Shown here: in pieces, positions 47,805 to 57,668 of the stretch
Layout of the letters: each line of letters opens with the position of its first letter
Numbering within the stretch: the first letter of the stretch is position 1
NCBI GenBank assembly: GCA_937946835.1
Contig: CALFAV010000040.1
Location: 1 to 64,000 of the forward strand
DNA: 64,000 nt
Direction: 5' to 3'
From: an uncultured Verrucomicrobiae bacterium
Lineage (GTDB): Bacteria; Verrucomicrobiota; Verrucomicrobiia; Limisphaerales; J093
The notes under the pieces: generated by a model
What the model was told of the DNA's origin: nothing
The model's database searches: none
The model's input: the letters and a program-made list of their open reading frames with translations, nothing else
Made by a program: the position numbers and the translations under genes

Positions 47805-47901
47805 GGTAGGGCAATCCAGCTTTTGGGTTGACCCGCTGCGAGCCGCAGGGCGAGCGTGAGCGGCAAGAGCAGGCCGTGATCGGTGGGGGAATGCAACAGC
47901 T

Positions 47902-50376
47902 TCATTGCTCTTGGAACCGGGGCAGGCCCAGGAGAAACGCCACCAGCCCGCGGATGCGGCCTTCGTAAGCGGCGGACCCCGGGGTCAGCGTGACAAACGG
48001 GGCAGAATCCGGCGCCCCGCTGTCGGCGGAATTCAGGAAGGCCAGGGCCAGTTCGCGGTCCGGCCACCAGTTGGCCCGGCCTTCGCCCGGGAAAAACAAC
48101 CCCAGGAAACAATCCACGACGGCCGCCGCGTCCCGGAGTTGCTCGGGGTTCAGCCGCTGCCGCAACAGGGCCACCGGGTCGCAGACGTTGTCGGTGCCGG
48201 TGATGCCGAAATCGCGTTGCTTGAGCGGGTCGCGGGCGGCGACGAGGAAGTTTTGCGCGAAGCGCATCCGCTCGATCAACGCCGCCGTGCTGATCCATTC
48301 CCGACCTGCCTCGGGCCAGCCATCCGGGTCGGCCCGATCAAACAGGGGCATGTTCAGGCGACGCAGCGAGGTGATCAGGTCGTAACCATCCGTCTCTGCC
48401 GTGAAGCCGCCCTCCGGTCGCCCGGCCCGCACGGCCCGAATGACGCTCACGACGTACTCCAGCGGAGTCTTGACCTTTTGCGCCAGCGCGGCGCGGGAGC
48501 GGAACAACTCGGAATGGAAGATCGTGTGCAGGACCTGGCGCAGGTTGCCTTTCCGGCCGTCCGGACCGGGCCGTTCCCAGGCCTCCATGCACGCGCGGAC
48601 CAGCCGGCCTTCCGGTCCGAGATTCGGGTCGGTGTAGTCGTACACGCCGTGGTGGAAGTCCTCGTGAACAAACCAGCGGCAGAGCTTGACGCTGAGGTAC
48701 TCCTGGGTTTGGGGCAGGTTGGCCAGGTGCCGGAGGATGTCGTAGCCGTCGGCCATGCCGTTGGTCCCGGAGCGGGCGGGCAGGCGCAATTCGTAGTTTT
48801 GTCCGGCCCAGGGCGGGCCGAAGCGCGCGGGGACGGTTTTCCCTCGGAAGATCACTTTGGCGCCGTTGTCGTGGCGATCGGTCCGGTACCGGAGGGTCCA
48901 AACTCCCGGGTCGTTGTCCCGATCGTTCACGCGGTTGGCGAACGGATTGTCGGCCTGTTCGAGCGGGAGCTTGTCCACGCGCCAGCCGGTCCAGGCCCGG
49001 CTCATTTGCTCGATGTCGGTCTGGTCATAGCCGTTGTCCACGCCCATGGTGAACAGCTCGAGCAGTTCGCGGGAGTAGTTCTCGTTGGCGTTGCCGCCGC
49101 GGCTGGTGACGGTGTCGAGGTAGATGATCATGGCCGGGCTTTCGGCGCTGATCCGGAGCAGGTCCAGAAACGTGCCGTTGGGGTTGAGGAAGACCTCGCG
49201 CCAGCGAATCAACTCGCGGAACTCAAACTCGGCGGCCACCAGCGGCGGGGTCAGTTCGTTGGTCACCTGTCCATCCAGCCATTCCCGGCTCTTGCTGTAT
49301 TGGGTCACGAAGTGGTTGTCGGTGAATTGGAGCAGGGTTTGGAGCAACTGCCGTTCGGAACGGACGGCGTGCATCAGATACCACGCCCGCAGGTCATCCA
49401 CCCGGGCCTGCCCGGCTTGGAGCCGGGCATACAACACACCCGGCAAATAGGCCGGCGGAACCAGGCTGTGCGTGGTGTCAATTCCCCGGCCGGGGTAGTC
49501 CGAAGACCGCGACAGGCGCGCGGTCAGATAGGTGCCGTTGGTGCTGGGCCGGTACCAGTAACTGAGCGTGTAGGTCTGGCCCACCTTCAACGAGGGCGAA
49601 ATGGTCTGCCAGAGCGAGCTTTCGCGAGTGGTCCCGCCCGAAGTGGCCACCAGATGCAGGCTGCTTTGTCCGGACCGCTTGACCGTCGTGCTCAGGTGCG
49701 AACCGCTGAGATTGGTCGAGATTGTCCACGTGGCGGCGAGGGCGGTCTCAAAGTCCCCGTTGCGCACCAGGTTCGGGCCCTGGGCGGGCACGCTGCCGGC
49801 CACCAGGGTCAGGTCGTCCAAGTACACGTCACCGGCTTCGGCCGGATACAGGTACAGGAGGGAGCTGGAGGCCACGCCGGTGACGCTCACGAACTGCCAG
49901 TCCAGCTCGGGCAGGGGCGCGTCCAAAGCGTCCGGGATGGTTTCCGGGGCCAACTGTTCGGCGACGTAAGCAGCGGCGCCAATCGCGCGAGGGCCGGTGA
50001 GGACGCGGTCCAATAGGTCCGGCGTGGGTCCGTAAGCCAGCCGGTTCAGGGCCACGACCGCCCAGCGCGTGTCCGGGTCCAACGACTCTCCGCGCAGCCG
50101 GTAAAAGGCCGATGGCCCGGGAGTGGGGCCGGACCAGACGTAGCCCTGGGGAGGAGTTCCCGTCGCAGGCTCGAACGGCTGCCCCAACGCCGGCGTGGCC
50201 TCGACGGTCCACGAGTCCATCGCCACGACCTTGGGAAGCGGCAGGTGAACCCGGCCGTTGGTCAGGGTCAGTCCCTCGACCCGGACCGGCAGCTCACCTG
50301 CGGCTGCGACCCAACCGACCCCACCCAGCGCCAGTAGCAGATTCCGGCTGCGCTTCCACCATGTACCTTCTTCCAT
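47902..50376 (-). CDS. DUF1800 domain-containing protein with jelly-roll (CBM-like) insertion
   Basis: LNRLAYGPTPDLLDRVL...NFSRELLELFTMGVDNGYDQTDIEQMSRAWTGW...KLCRWFVHEDF; insert GPNLVRNGDFETALAATWTIS...SLWQTISPSLKVGQTYTLSYWYRPS. Confidence 0.9.
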   Translation of the reverse strand: MEEGTWWKRSRNLLLALGGVGWVAAAGELPVRVEGLTLTNGRVHLPLPKVVAMDSWTVEATPALGQPFEPATGTPPQGYVWSGPTPGPSAFYRLRGESLDPDTRWAVVALNRLAYGPTPDLLDRVLTGPRAIGAAAYVAEQLAPETIPDALDAPLPELDWQFVSVTGVASSSLLYLYPAEAGDVYLDDLTLVAGSVPAQGPNLVRNGDFETALAATWTISTNLSGSHLSTTVKRSGQSSLHLVATSGGTTRESSLWQTISPSLKVGQTYTLSYWYRPSTNGTYLTARLSRSSDYPGRGIDTTHSLVPPAYLPGVLYARLQAGQARVDDLRAWYLMHAVRSERQLLQTLLQFTDNHFVTQYSKSREWLDGQVTNELTPPLVAAEFEFRELIRWREVFLNPNGTFLDLLRISAESPAMIIYLDTVTSRGGNANENYSRELLELFTMGVDNGYDQTDIEQMSRAWTGWRVDKLPLEQADNPFANRVNDRDNDPGVWTLRYRTDRHDNGAKVIFRGKTVPARFGPPWAGQNYELRLPARSGTNGMADGYDILRHLANLPQTQEYLSVKLCRWFVHEDFHHGVYDYTDPNLGPEGRLVRACMEAWERPGPDGRKGNLRQVLHTIFHSELFRSRAALAQKVKTPLEYVVSVIRAVRAGRPEGGFTAETDGYDLITSLRRLNMPLFDRADPDGWPEAGREWISTAALIERMRFAQNFLVAARDPLKQRDFGITGTDNVCDPVALLRQRLNPEQLRDAAAVVDCFLGLFFPGEGRANWWPDRELALAFLNSADSGAPDSAPFVTLTPGSAAYEGRIRGLVAFLLGLPRFQEQ

Positions 50377-50842
50377 ATTCTGAAGCCCAACAGGCTGGTG
50401 TCCTGCATCTACACTGGCGGCAGACTAAGCATCTTTCAGACCAGGAATCAATGGGTCAAATGTCCCCTTCGGTGGCGCGCCACGGTGTTTTCCCCCACGG
50501 GCGCGTTGCTCAAAAAAATCCTCACCCTGGCGGAATTGACCCGCTTCGAAGCACACGTGCCGGCCGGCGGGCTGGAGAAACTGATGGGGCCGTTGGGTCG
50601 CCGCAAACCGATTTGGCACCAATGCGAAATCGGCACGAGCTACCCCGGTGGAGGGCAAACCCGGTCCTAGTTGGGAGGGCAGGCCCAGAATTACATCCCC
50701 GCCAATTCGGCAGCGCCAATGATCAACCCCACACCTCGCCTGGCGCCCGGCACGGCCGTGGCTCACTGCCGCGAAGTTGGGAAACCCCGAAGGTCAACAA
50801 ACTTCAGACCCGCACGCCGGCTGGGGGACAGAGCGGCCAACA

Positions 50843-51952
50843 TCAAACCCGGCCGGGGCGAGGCCCCGGTACCAGCAGCAACACCGCCCCGCCCAGCAGC
50901 AGCAGACTCAACGCGCCCGGCTCGGGCACCGGCGTGAAGTCCACGCCCCGGAAAACCGTGTTGGCTCCAGCCGTGGCGAGCGTCTCGGCCACGGCGCTGG
51001 CACCGGTGTCTTCGATGCGGATCAGCCGGTTGGCAGTGGTTTCTTCGGTGATGGCGAACAACACGGGCACAGTGCCCGACCAGTCCACGGTCAGCCCACG
51101 CGCGCCCACTCCGGCAACGCCCGTGCCCAGGGTGTAGGCCAGGCTCCAGGCGCTGCCGTTGAACTCCCAGCGTTGGATGCCCTCCGTGTTGTCGTCTGCC
51201 ACGTAAAGCACCGTGCCGCTCGGGCTGAGGGCGAAGTCGTAGGGCGAGGAACTGCCGCCGGTGGCCAGGAGTTGGGTGGCCGTCGCCCCACCGGCGGTGG
51301 GCAGCCCCGCGAAGAAGTGAACACCGCGCGTATCGGACCCGGACCCGGTCGAGAAGTACAGATTGCCGCCAAAGATGTTCGGCACCCGCAAATTGCCAAT
51401 GGTGTTGTACACCTGCGTATCACTGTCGCCGACGACGTACCAGACGCCGCCCGACCCGCTGCCGCCGGTGCCCGACATCCAAAAGCTGCTGCCGTCCACC
51501 GTGACCGCACCCCGGACGTTGTTGCCGCTGAAGCCCTGGTCCGTGCGGGCAGCCAGGGTGTATTGTCCGTCGTAAGTGACCAAACCGGCCCCACGGTTCA
51601 CCGTCGCCGAGGCGGTTCCGGCAATGCTCGCCGTGCCGGCATTGGCATTGTAGCCGGCGAAGGACAGGTATAGGCCATTCCCCGAAAGGCTCAACGCCCC
51701 TTCGGAAGTTGCCGTGCCGCTCAGCGTCAAGGCATCCGGGCCGGTACTGGGAATGGCCAGCGTGTAAGTGGGCGTCTGACCACTTCCCACCGGGGCATAT
51801 TGATCGAGGAAAATCGCCTGTGCGGCGCTGGACAAGGCAGCCGAACCATCCCCAACACGCAAGACCACCAGGTTGTCGGGGCTGAACTGCGCGTGGAGCG
51901 CGCTGGTTGCGCCGGTCAGAACGGTCACCAGACAGAGACGCAGAGCTTTCAT
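50843..51952 (-). CDS. PEP-CTERM sorting domain-containing protein
   Basis: Signal peptide MKALRLCLVTVLTGATSALHA; C-terminus TPVPEPGALSLLLLGGAVLLLVPGPRPGRV. Confidence 0.88.
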   Translation of the reverse strand: MKALRLCLVTVLTGATSALHAQFSPDNLVVLRVGDGSAALSSAAQAIFLDQYAPVGSGQTPTYTLAIPSTGPDALTLSGTATSEGALSLSGNGLYLSFAGYNANAGTASIAGTASATVNRGAGLVTYDGQYTLAARTDQGFSGNNVRGAVTVDGSSFWMSGTGGSGSGGVWYVVGDSDTQVYNTIGNLRVPNIFGGNLYFSTGSGSDTRGVHFFAGLPTAGGATATQLLATGGSSSPYDFALSPSGTVLYVADDNTEGIQRWEFNGSAWSLAYTLGTGVAGVGARGLTVDWSGTVPVLFAITEETTANRLIRIEDTGASAVAETLATAGANTVFRGVDFTPVPEPGALSLLLLGGAVLLLVPGPRPGRV

Positions 51953-52143
51953 GATGGCAAGGTTTGAGTTGTGTTCGCTGACGCGATTTTTTAGCCCGCG
52001 CCCGCCGCCCCGTCCAGTGACAAAACCGTGACGCCACCCCCGGGGGGCTTTTTCCGGGCTGCGGGGACCTTGAGGACCGGTCAGTGCGGAAATCTCAAGG
52101 CCGAAAAATGCCGCCCCCGACGGCAAGCGGGACGGTTGCCGCT

Positions 52144-52261
52144 CCGCCGGAGCGCCGGCTTCCAGTCGGCAACGCCCGGCCGGGTCGCCGGGCGGAGGCG
52201 ACGCCGGTTGCCGCGCTTGCCGGTTTGACCTTGGGAAAGCGCCGGCGAGTTGGCGCACTCC
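52144..52261. repeat. Dispersed repeats including the inverted copy of the 27951-28025 unit
   Basis: 52187-52261 is the reverse complement of 27951-28025 with 3 mismatches counted by eye; CGGAGCGCCGGCTTCCAGTCGGC immediately upstream. Confidence 0.9.
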
Positions 52262-52413
52262 GTAGGCTGACGCCCGGCCCGACGTCCCCCGTCGAGGACC
52301 GAGGCTTGGGCTTGGCGGTGCCCGCGGCAGAGAATTCGCTTGGAATCCCTGGCGGTAAGCTGCCGCCTGCTACGGCAGCCGCGGTGGTCGCCGCTACGGC
52401 GGGGTCGGCCGCC

Positions 52414-53658
52414 TTATTCTTCTTCGTTGTCCGGGGAGGCCGGCTCGAGGGTGGCTTCCACCGGGTCGGGAGGTGGCGCAGGTTCCGAAGACGTGGCCGC
52501 CGGTTTCTCGGCCGGGGTCGCCGCTTGGAGGAAATCAGCGCGCTTTTTGAGCACGGAGTCCAAGGTCCACTTGGAGACCAGGAACACCCGTCCGGCCAGG
52601 GCCTTTTCGTTGCGGAGTTTCTCGGCAAGTTTCTCGGTCTTTTCCTTGAACTCCTTGTCGAGTTTCTCCTTGTCCTCGGGTTTTTCGTCGGCGCCCGGCG
52701 TGCGCTCTTTGGGGAAATCGGCCGTGACGTCCACCATGAGGTGGTACTTTTCCTCGGTGCCTTTCTGGGCGGCGCGCAGTTGGTAGCGGAAACCTTCGGT
52801 GGTTTCGATTTCGATGCTGATCGGCTGGTCCAATCCCAGGGCGGCGGGTTCCTGTCCCACCACCACGTCCTCGAAGCTGGGCCAGGAGAGCACGCTGCCC
52901 AACCCGCTGACCTTGGAGGGGTCAAGCTTTTCGTCGGGCTGCAGGTCGGCCAGGGTCCAGTCGTTGGTTTCGCTGGCGCGGGTCATTTTCCAGGAGTTGG
53001 TGGGCGCGTCGGGGTAGGCGACGGCAATGGTCCGGGGCTTTTCGACCTTGAAGAAGTCGCGGTTGAGCCAGGACTCGGGGCGGGGTTCGAGGTTGCTGAA
53101 GGTTTCGGAAACGACGCTGGCGCCGTTGGCCGCGCCGCCCCGGAGCATCACGTAGCGGCCGTCCGGCCAGCCTTCGTCGCCGCCGAACGGCGAGGGATTG
53201 GCGGGCTGGCGGCGGTGCTGTTTGCCCAGCAGCAGGGTGCGCAGGGCTTTGCCGTCCTTGTCGAGCAGCTCGACCACCGTGGCCGGGTTGTTGGTGGCGT
53301 CGGGGTTCAACTCCAGGCGCTCCAGGGCCGAGGGACCGAGCGGGCCGGCAATGGGCTGAACCACCTTCAGATCCCAGAGCTTGCGGAGCGTTTCGCCGAC
53401 CTCGGTGAAGTTGGCGGGGTAGTCGGCGCGCTCGGCCACGACCCAACGGTCATCTTTCTGGGCCAGGGTCAGGGAATTGGTGCCCTTGCGAATCACCACG
53501 CGCGCGACGGCATTGACGTCGAACTCGCCGAGCACCTTTTGCCCCATTTGGCCGGTGGAGGCGCGGTAAGTGGCGGCGTCGCGGCTGCGCAGCCACAGGC
53601 CCAGGCCGCCGAGAAGGACGAAGGCCAGCAGGATGAGCGAGAGCTGTTTGCGGTTCAT
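52414..53658 (-). CDS. DUF4340 domain-containing protein
   Basis: MNRKQLSLILLAFVLLGGLGLWL...VARVVIRKGTNSLTLAQKDDRWVVAERADYPANFTEVGETLRKLWDLKVVQPI; ATGA overlap with upstream gldG. Confidence 0.85.
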   Translation of the reverse strand: MNRKQLSLILLAFVLLGGLGLWLRSRDAATYRASTGQMGQKVLGEFDVNAVARVVIRKGTNSLTLAQKDDRWVVAERADYPANFTEVGETLRKLWDLKVVQPIAGPLGPSALERLELNPDATNNPATVVELLDKDGKALRTLLLGKQHRRQPANPSPFGGDEGWPDGRYVMLRGGAANGASVVSETFSNLEPRPESWLNRDFFKVEKPRTIAVAYPDAPTNSWKMTRASETNDWTLADLQPDEKLDPSKVSGLGSVLSWPSFEDVVVGQEPAALGLDQPISIEIETTEGFRYQLRAAQKGTEEKYHLMVDVTADFPKERTPGADEKPEDKEKLDKEFKEKTEKLAEKLRNEKALAGRVFLVSKWTLDSVLKKRADFLQAATPAEKPAATSSEPAPPPDPVEATLEPASPDNEEE

Positions 53659-55604
53659 TTGGCAGCGGTCTTTTTGCGTTTGATCACAGCCAGAGACACG
53701 CCGGCCACGGCCACCAGGGCGGGCATGGCGGCGATGTTGAGCCACTTGAGGCGGGTTTCGAGCGCGTCAATCTCGCGACGCAACTGCTTGCGCACCTCTT
53801 TAAGCTCGCGGTTGGTGCGGGCCTCCTTGGCCCGGAGATTGGCGATCTCCTGCTGGATGTCCGGCGGCAGGATGACGCGCTGGTTTTTGGCGTCGCGGTT
53901 GGCCAGCAGTTCGTTGAGTTTGCGCTGGGTTTCCGCCACGTCGTCTTCCAGGCGCTTGATGGTGTCGCGGTAGCGCTGCTCGGCCCGGGCCTGAATGTTT
54001 TTGACCACCTCGAACTCGCGCCGCTGCACGCCGCGGCTGCGGACACGGATGAGGTCGCTGTCGCCCATCATCTGCTCGACCAGGTTTTGGATGAAGCTCA
54101 GGTTGCCGTTGAAGGGGATGATGAGCTTTTGGCCGAAGAAGTTCTGGATTTGGGCGCAGAACTGGTCGTAGAGCAGGTCGGTGTCGCCCACCAGCACCAC
54201 CACGCCGTCCTGGGTGGATTCCTTGAGCGGCTCGGGCTGCGCGGACTTTTCGGCGTCTTTGTTTTCCGCCTTCTTTTCTTCGGGCTTGGCGGCGTCGGCC
54301 GGCTTGCCGTCCGGGAAGGCGGTTTTGAACTTGCCGGTCAGGCGCAGGGCGAGGGTGAACTCCTTGTCCTCGGGCTTGAAATCCTTGATGTCCGTGCCGC
54401 CGCCGAACTGGGCGAGCATCTTGTCCACGAGCATCGCGTTGGGGGAAGACTTGAGCAGAACGGTTTGGGTCAGGCCCGGCCCGGCCGAACCGGTGAAGAC
54501 GCCCGCCGCCGGCAGCAGGACGTTGTCGAGGTCGGCCGTGGCCACGTCCTCCCGGTTGATGGCCCGCGGGGTCAGCGACAGCCAGGTCGGATCGGGCATT
54601 GGCCGGCCGTCCTCGCGGCGGCGCACCTGGGTGAAGTATTCCTTGTCGGCAAGGACCTTGTTGACGTCGAAGTCCAGGCCCCAGGCCTTGAGGAGCTTGT
54701 CGAGGGTGGAGCTGGCCTGGGCGGTGCGTTGGAGCATGTTCTGCATGCCCATCGCATTGCGGCTGTCCACCAACGAGAGCGGATCCAGGAACGCGATCAA
54801 CTTGCCGCCCCGCAGGACGAACTGATCCAGGGCAAACTGGGTTTTCTCCGAAATGCCGGCCGGATGCACCACCACCAGCACCTGGATGTCGTCGTCTATC
54901 TTCTCGGCGGTCAGTTCGATCTGGCGGACCTTGAAGTCGCGTTGCAGCTCGGTCAGGAACACCCAGGGATCCTGCCCGCCGCCCATTGGCATCATCATCG
55001 GGTTGAAGCGCTGCCCGAAGACCGGCAGGGCGGTCATCAGGCCCAGGTTCGGTTTCTGGGGGTTGATCACCTGGGCAATTGCGCGGGTCAGGTCATACTC
55101 CAGCAGGCGTTCGCGACTCGGGTCCAGGTAAGGAATGGCGGCCTTCTGATCCAGGCAGGTTACCGCCAGTCCCAGGTACACCTTGTCCCCCATGCCCATC
55201 AGACCGGCCGGGTGGAGCACCTGGCCTTCAACCCCGTCCAGCCGCGCCGAATCCTCCGCGTCCGAGTCGGGCACCGGATCGAACTTCTTGACCTCGATTT
55301 TGCCCCGCGCCCACTGCTGGTACTCGGCCAGCAGGTCCTCGACGCGGTCCGCATAGGTCTTGAGGAAGACCGGCATGTCCGTGGAACTGCGGGTGCGGTA
55401 GAAATGGATGACCACCGGGGTGTCAATCTTGGCCAGGATGCGCTTGGTGCCCTCCGAGAGGGTGTAGAGGCGGTCCTCGGTGAGGTCCAGGCGCAGGCGC
55501 ACAAAGCTGGCAATGGTGCCGACGGCCACCAGCACCAGGAACATGGCCGCCACGCCCAGCCCGGAATACAGCAGCGGTTCCCATTTGGTTTTGGATTGTG
55601 TCAT
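53655..55604 (-). CDS. GldG-family ABC-associated auxiliary protein
   Basis: LRLDLTEDRLYTLSEGTKRILAKIDTPVVIHFYRTRSSTDMP...YADRVEDLLAEYQQWARGKIEVKKFDPVPDS; N- and C-terminal TM segments. Confidence 0.88.
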   Translation of the reverse strand: MTQSKTKWEPLLYSGLGVAAMFLVLVAVGTIASFVRLRLDLTEDRLYTLSEGTKRILAKIDTPVVIHFYRTRSSTDMPVFLKTYADRVEDLLAEYQQWARGKIEVKKFDPVPDSDAEDSARLDGVEGQVLHPAGLMGMGDKVYLGLAVTCLDQKAAIPYLDPSRERLLEYDLTRAIAQVINPQKPNLGLMTALPVFGQRFNPMMMPMGGGQDPWVFLTELQRDFKVRQIELTAEKIDDDIQVLVVVHPAGISEKTQFALDQFVLRGGKLIAFLDPLSLVDSRNAMGMQNMLQRTAQASSTLDKLLKAWGLDFDVNKVLADKEYFTQVRRREDGRPMPDPTWLSLTPRAINREDVATADLDNVLLPAAGVFTGSAGPGLTQTVLLKSSPNAMLVDKMLAQFGGGTDIKDFKPEDKEFTLALRLTGKFKTAFPDGKPADAAKPEEKKAENKDAEKSAQPEPLKESTQDGVVVLVGDTDLLYDQFCAQIQNFFGQKLIIPFNGNLSFIQNLVEQMMGDSDLIRVRSRGVQRREFEVVKNIQARAEQRYRDTIKRLEDDVAETQRKLNELLANRDAKNQRVILPPDIQQEIANLRAKEARTNRELKEVRKQLRREIDALETRLKWLNIAAMPALVAVAGVSLAVIKRKKTAAK

Positions 55605-55636
55605 GGCGGAAAGGACAGGTTCAAAGTTGGAGGGAC

Positions 55637-56455
55637 TCAGCCGGCGCGGTGACTGCGAATGATCACCCCGGTGGTGAACAGGCAGAAGACCATCACCAGC
55701 GCGAAGTACACCACGTCCCGCAGGTCCAGCACGCCGCGCTGGAAACTCTCGAAGTGCGGCATCACGCTGAAGGACGCCACCAGGTCCAGCAGCCAGGCGG
55801 GCGCCCAGGTCAGCGCATCAGTGACCGGGGGCCAGCCGGCCAGCACCAGAAACAAACAGCCCACCACCGACAGGATGAAGCTGATCACCTGGTTGCGGGT
55901 CATGGCCGAGGTCATCGAGCCGACCGACAGGTACGCCCCGGCCAGCAGGAAGCTGCCCAGGTAACCGCAAAAGACCGCGCCGGCATCCGGGTTGCCCAGG
56001 TAGGCCACGGTGATAATCATCGGAAAGGTCAGGGCCAGGGCCAGTCCCAGAAACAGCCAGGAGGCCAGAAATTTCCCGACGATCGCCTGCCAGGCCGTGA
56101 CCGGCATGGTGAGCAACAGTTCGATCGTGCCCACGCGCCGTTCCTCGGCCCAGAGCCGCATCCCCACCGCGGGCACCAGGAACAGGTACAGCCACGGATG
56201 CCACATGAAGAACGAGTTCAACGAGGCCTCGTTGCGCAGGAAAAACCGGCCCACGTTGAAGGTGAAGAAGCCGATCAGGACCAGGAAGATGACGATGAAA
56301 ATGTAGGCCACCGGCGAGGCGAAGTAGCCGCCCAGCTCGCGCTTGGCGATGGCCCAGATGTGGTGCAGCGCGCCGGTGTGCTCACCGGCGGCCACTGGCA
56401 GGGCCGCCGCACTGCCGGGTGCTGGCATCGTAGCAGTTTGAGGGGAGTCACTCAT
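55637..56455 (-). CDS. ABC transporter permease (GldF-like)
   Basis: AIAKRELGGYFASPVAYIFIVIFLVLIGFFTF...RTWAEERRVGTIELLLTMPVTAWQAIVGKFLA-like; six TM helices. Confidence 0.87.
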   Translation of the reverse strand: MSDSPQTATMPAPGSAAALPVAAGEHTGALHHIWAIAKRELGGYFASPVAYIFIVIFLVLIGFFTFNVGRFFLRNEASLNSFFMWHPWLYLFLVPAVGMRLWAEERRVGTIELLLTMPVTAWQAIVGKFLASWLFLGLALALTFPMIITVAYLGNPDAGAVFCGYLGSFLLAGAYLSVGSMTSAMTRNQVISFILSVVGCLFLVLAGWPPVTDALTWAPAWLLDLVASFSVMPHFESFQRGVLDLRDVVYFALVMVFCLFTTGVIIRSHRAG

Positions 56456-57426
56456 GGGGTCGCGGTTTCGTTCACGGTGCGGGTGGTGTCGGGCAGCGTG
56501 ATGCTGCGGAAAACCTCGTCCAGCCGGCCCTCCTCGGTGCGCAGCTCCAGCAGCCGCCAGCGCTCGCGCACGGCCAACTCGTAAATGCTGGCCTGGAGTT
56601 CGCCGTTGCGGCCGCCGGCCCGCGGGTAGGCCCGGATGAGCACGTCCGGCTGCTCGCGCAGCACCAGGGTGCGCTTGACGGTGGGCAGTTCGCGCAGTTT
56701 CTGATTGACCGTGGACGCCGGAGTATCCTGCACGCTTACCGCCACCGCGCCGGCCAGCTCGGATCGCTGCCGCAACTCGGCCGGTGTGCCGTTGGCCACG
56801 ATCTGGCCGCGATCAATGATGATGGCCCGGGTGCAGGCGGCGTCCACCTCCTCGAGGATGTGGGTCGAAAACACGATCGCCTTGGTCTGGCCCATGCGGC
56901 GGATGAGCGTGCGCACCTCGTGCTTTTGATTGGGGTCCAGCCCGTCGGTCGGTTCGTCCAGAATGAGCACCGGCGGGTCGTGGATGATGGATTGGGCAAA
57001 ACAGGTCCGGTGCCGGTAACCCTTGGAGAGGGTGTCCACGCTCTGGTGGACCACACTGTCCAGGAAGCAGATTTCGATCGCCCGCATCACCGCCCTGCGT
57101 TTGGCCTCGCCGCGCAGGCCGCGCAGCTCGGCGGCGAAGTTCAGGAACCCCCACACCGTCATGTCCGTGTAGGCCGGGGCGTTTTCCGGCAGGTACCCGA
57201 TGAGGCGCTTGGCGGCGATGGGATGCTCGGCCAGGTCGTGCCCCCCCACGCTCACCCGCCCGGCGGTCGGCGGCATGAAGCCGGTGATCATGCGCATGGT
57301 GGTGGACTTCCCGGCGCCGTTGGGCCCCAGAAACCCCAGCACCTCCCCGCGCTCGACCGAGAAGGAGACGCCGTTGACGGCCAGTTTGGGGCCAAAGGCC
57401 TTGACCAGATTCTCGACTTTGATCAT
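56452..57426 (-). CDS. ABC transporter ATP-binding protein (GldA-like)
   Basis: MIKVENLVKAFGPKLAVNGVSFSVERGEVLGFLGPNGAGKSTTMRMITGFM...LSKGYRHRTCFAQSIIHDPPVLILDEPTDGLDPNQ. Confidence 0.92.
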   Translation of the reverse strand: MIKVENLVKAFGPKLAVNGVSFSVERGEVLGFLGPNGAGKSTTMRMITGFMPPTAGRVSVGGHDLAEHPIAAKRLIGYLPENAPAYTDMTVWGFLNFAAELRGLRGEAKRRAVMRAIEICFLDSVVHQSVDTLSKGYRHRTCFAQSIIHDPPVLILDEPTDGLDPNQKHEVRTLIRRMGQTKAIVFSTHILEEVDAACTRAIIIDRGQIVANGTPAELRQRSELAGAVAVSVQDTPASTVNQKLRELPTVKRTLVLREQPDVLIRAYPRAGGRNGELQASIYELAVRERWRLLELRTEEGRLDEVFRSITLPDTTRTVNETATP

Positions 57427-57668
57427 GCGTCGCTCTCCAAAGACCACCACCGCTCAATCCGGGGGCCCCCGGCTCGGCGGTGGCGCAACTCCGCGTTTGG
57501 CCTCGGGCCGTGCGGTCGGCCCAGTGTTTTACACCCTTTGTCAAGGGCGGGCCGCACCATTTAGACAACCGGCTCCGAAAATGTTCAAACAAAACTTGGC
57601 CGCCCCGGCCTCGGGCCGCCGCCCCGGCTCCATTGACGGGGCGGATGCAACCCGTAGGCTCCCCCGGC

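Noticed and set aside
47905-50016. 703-aa plus-strand ORF opposite DUF1800
   Set aside because: Antisense artefact; the minus-strand reading has clear DUF1800 motifs.
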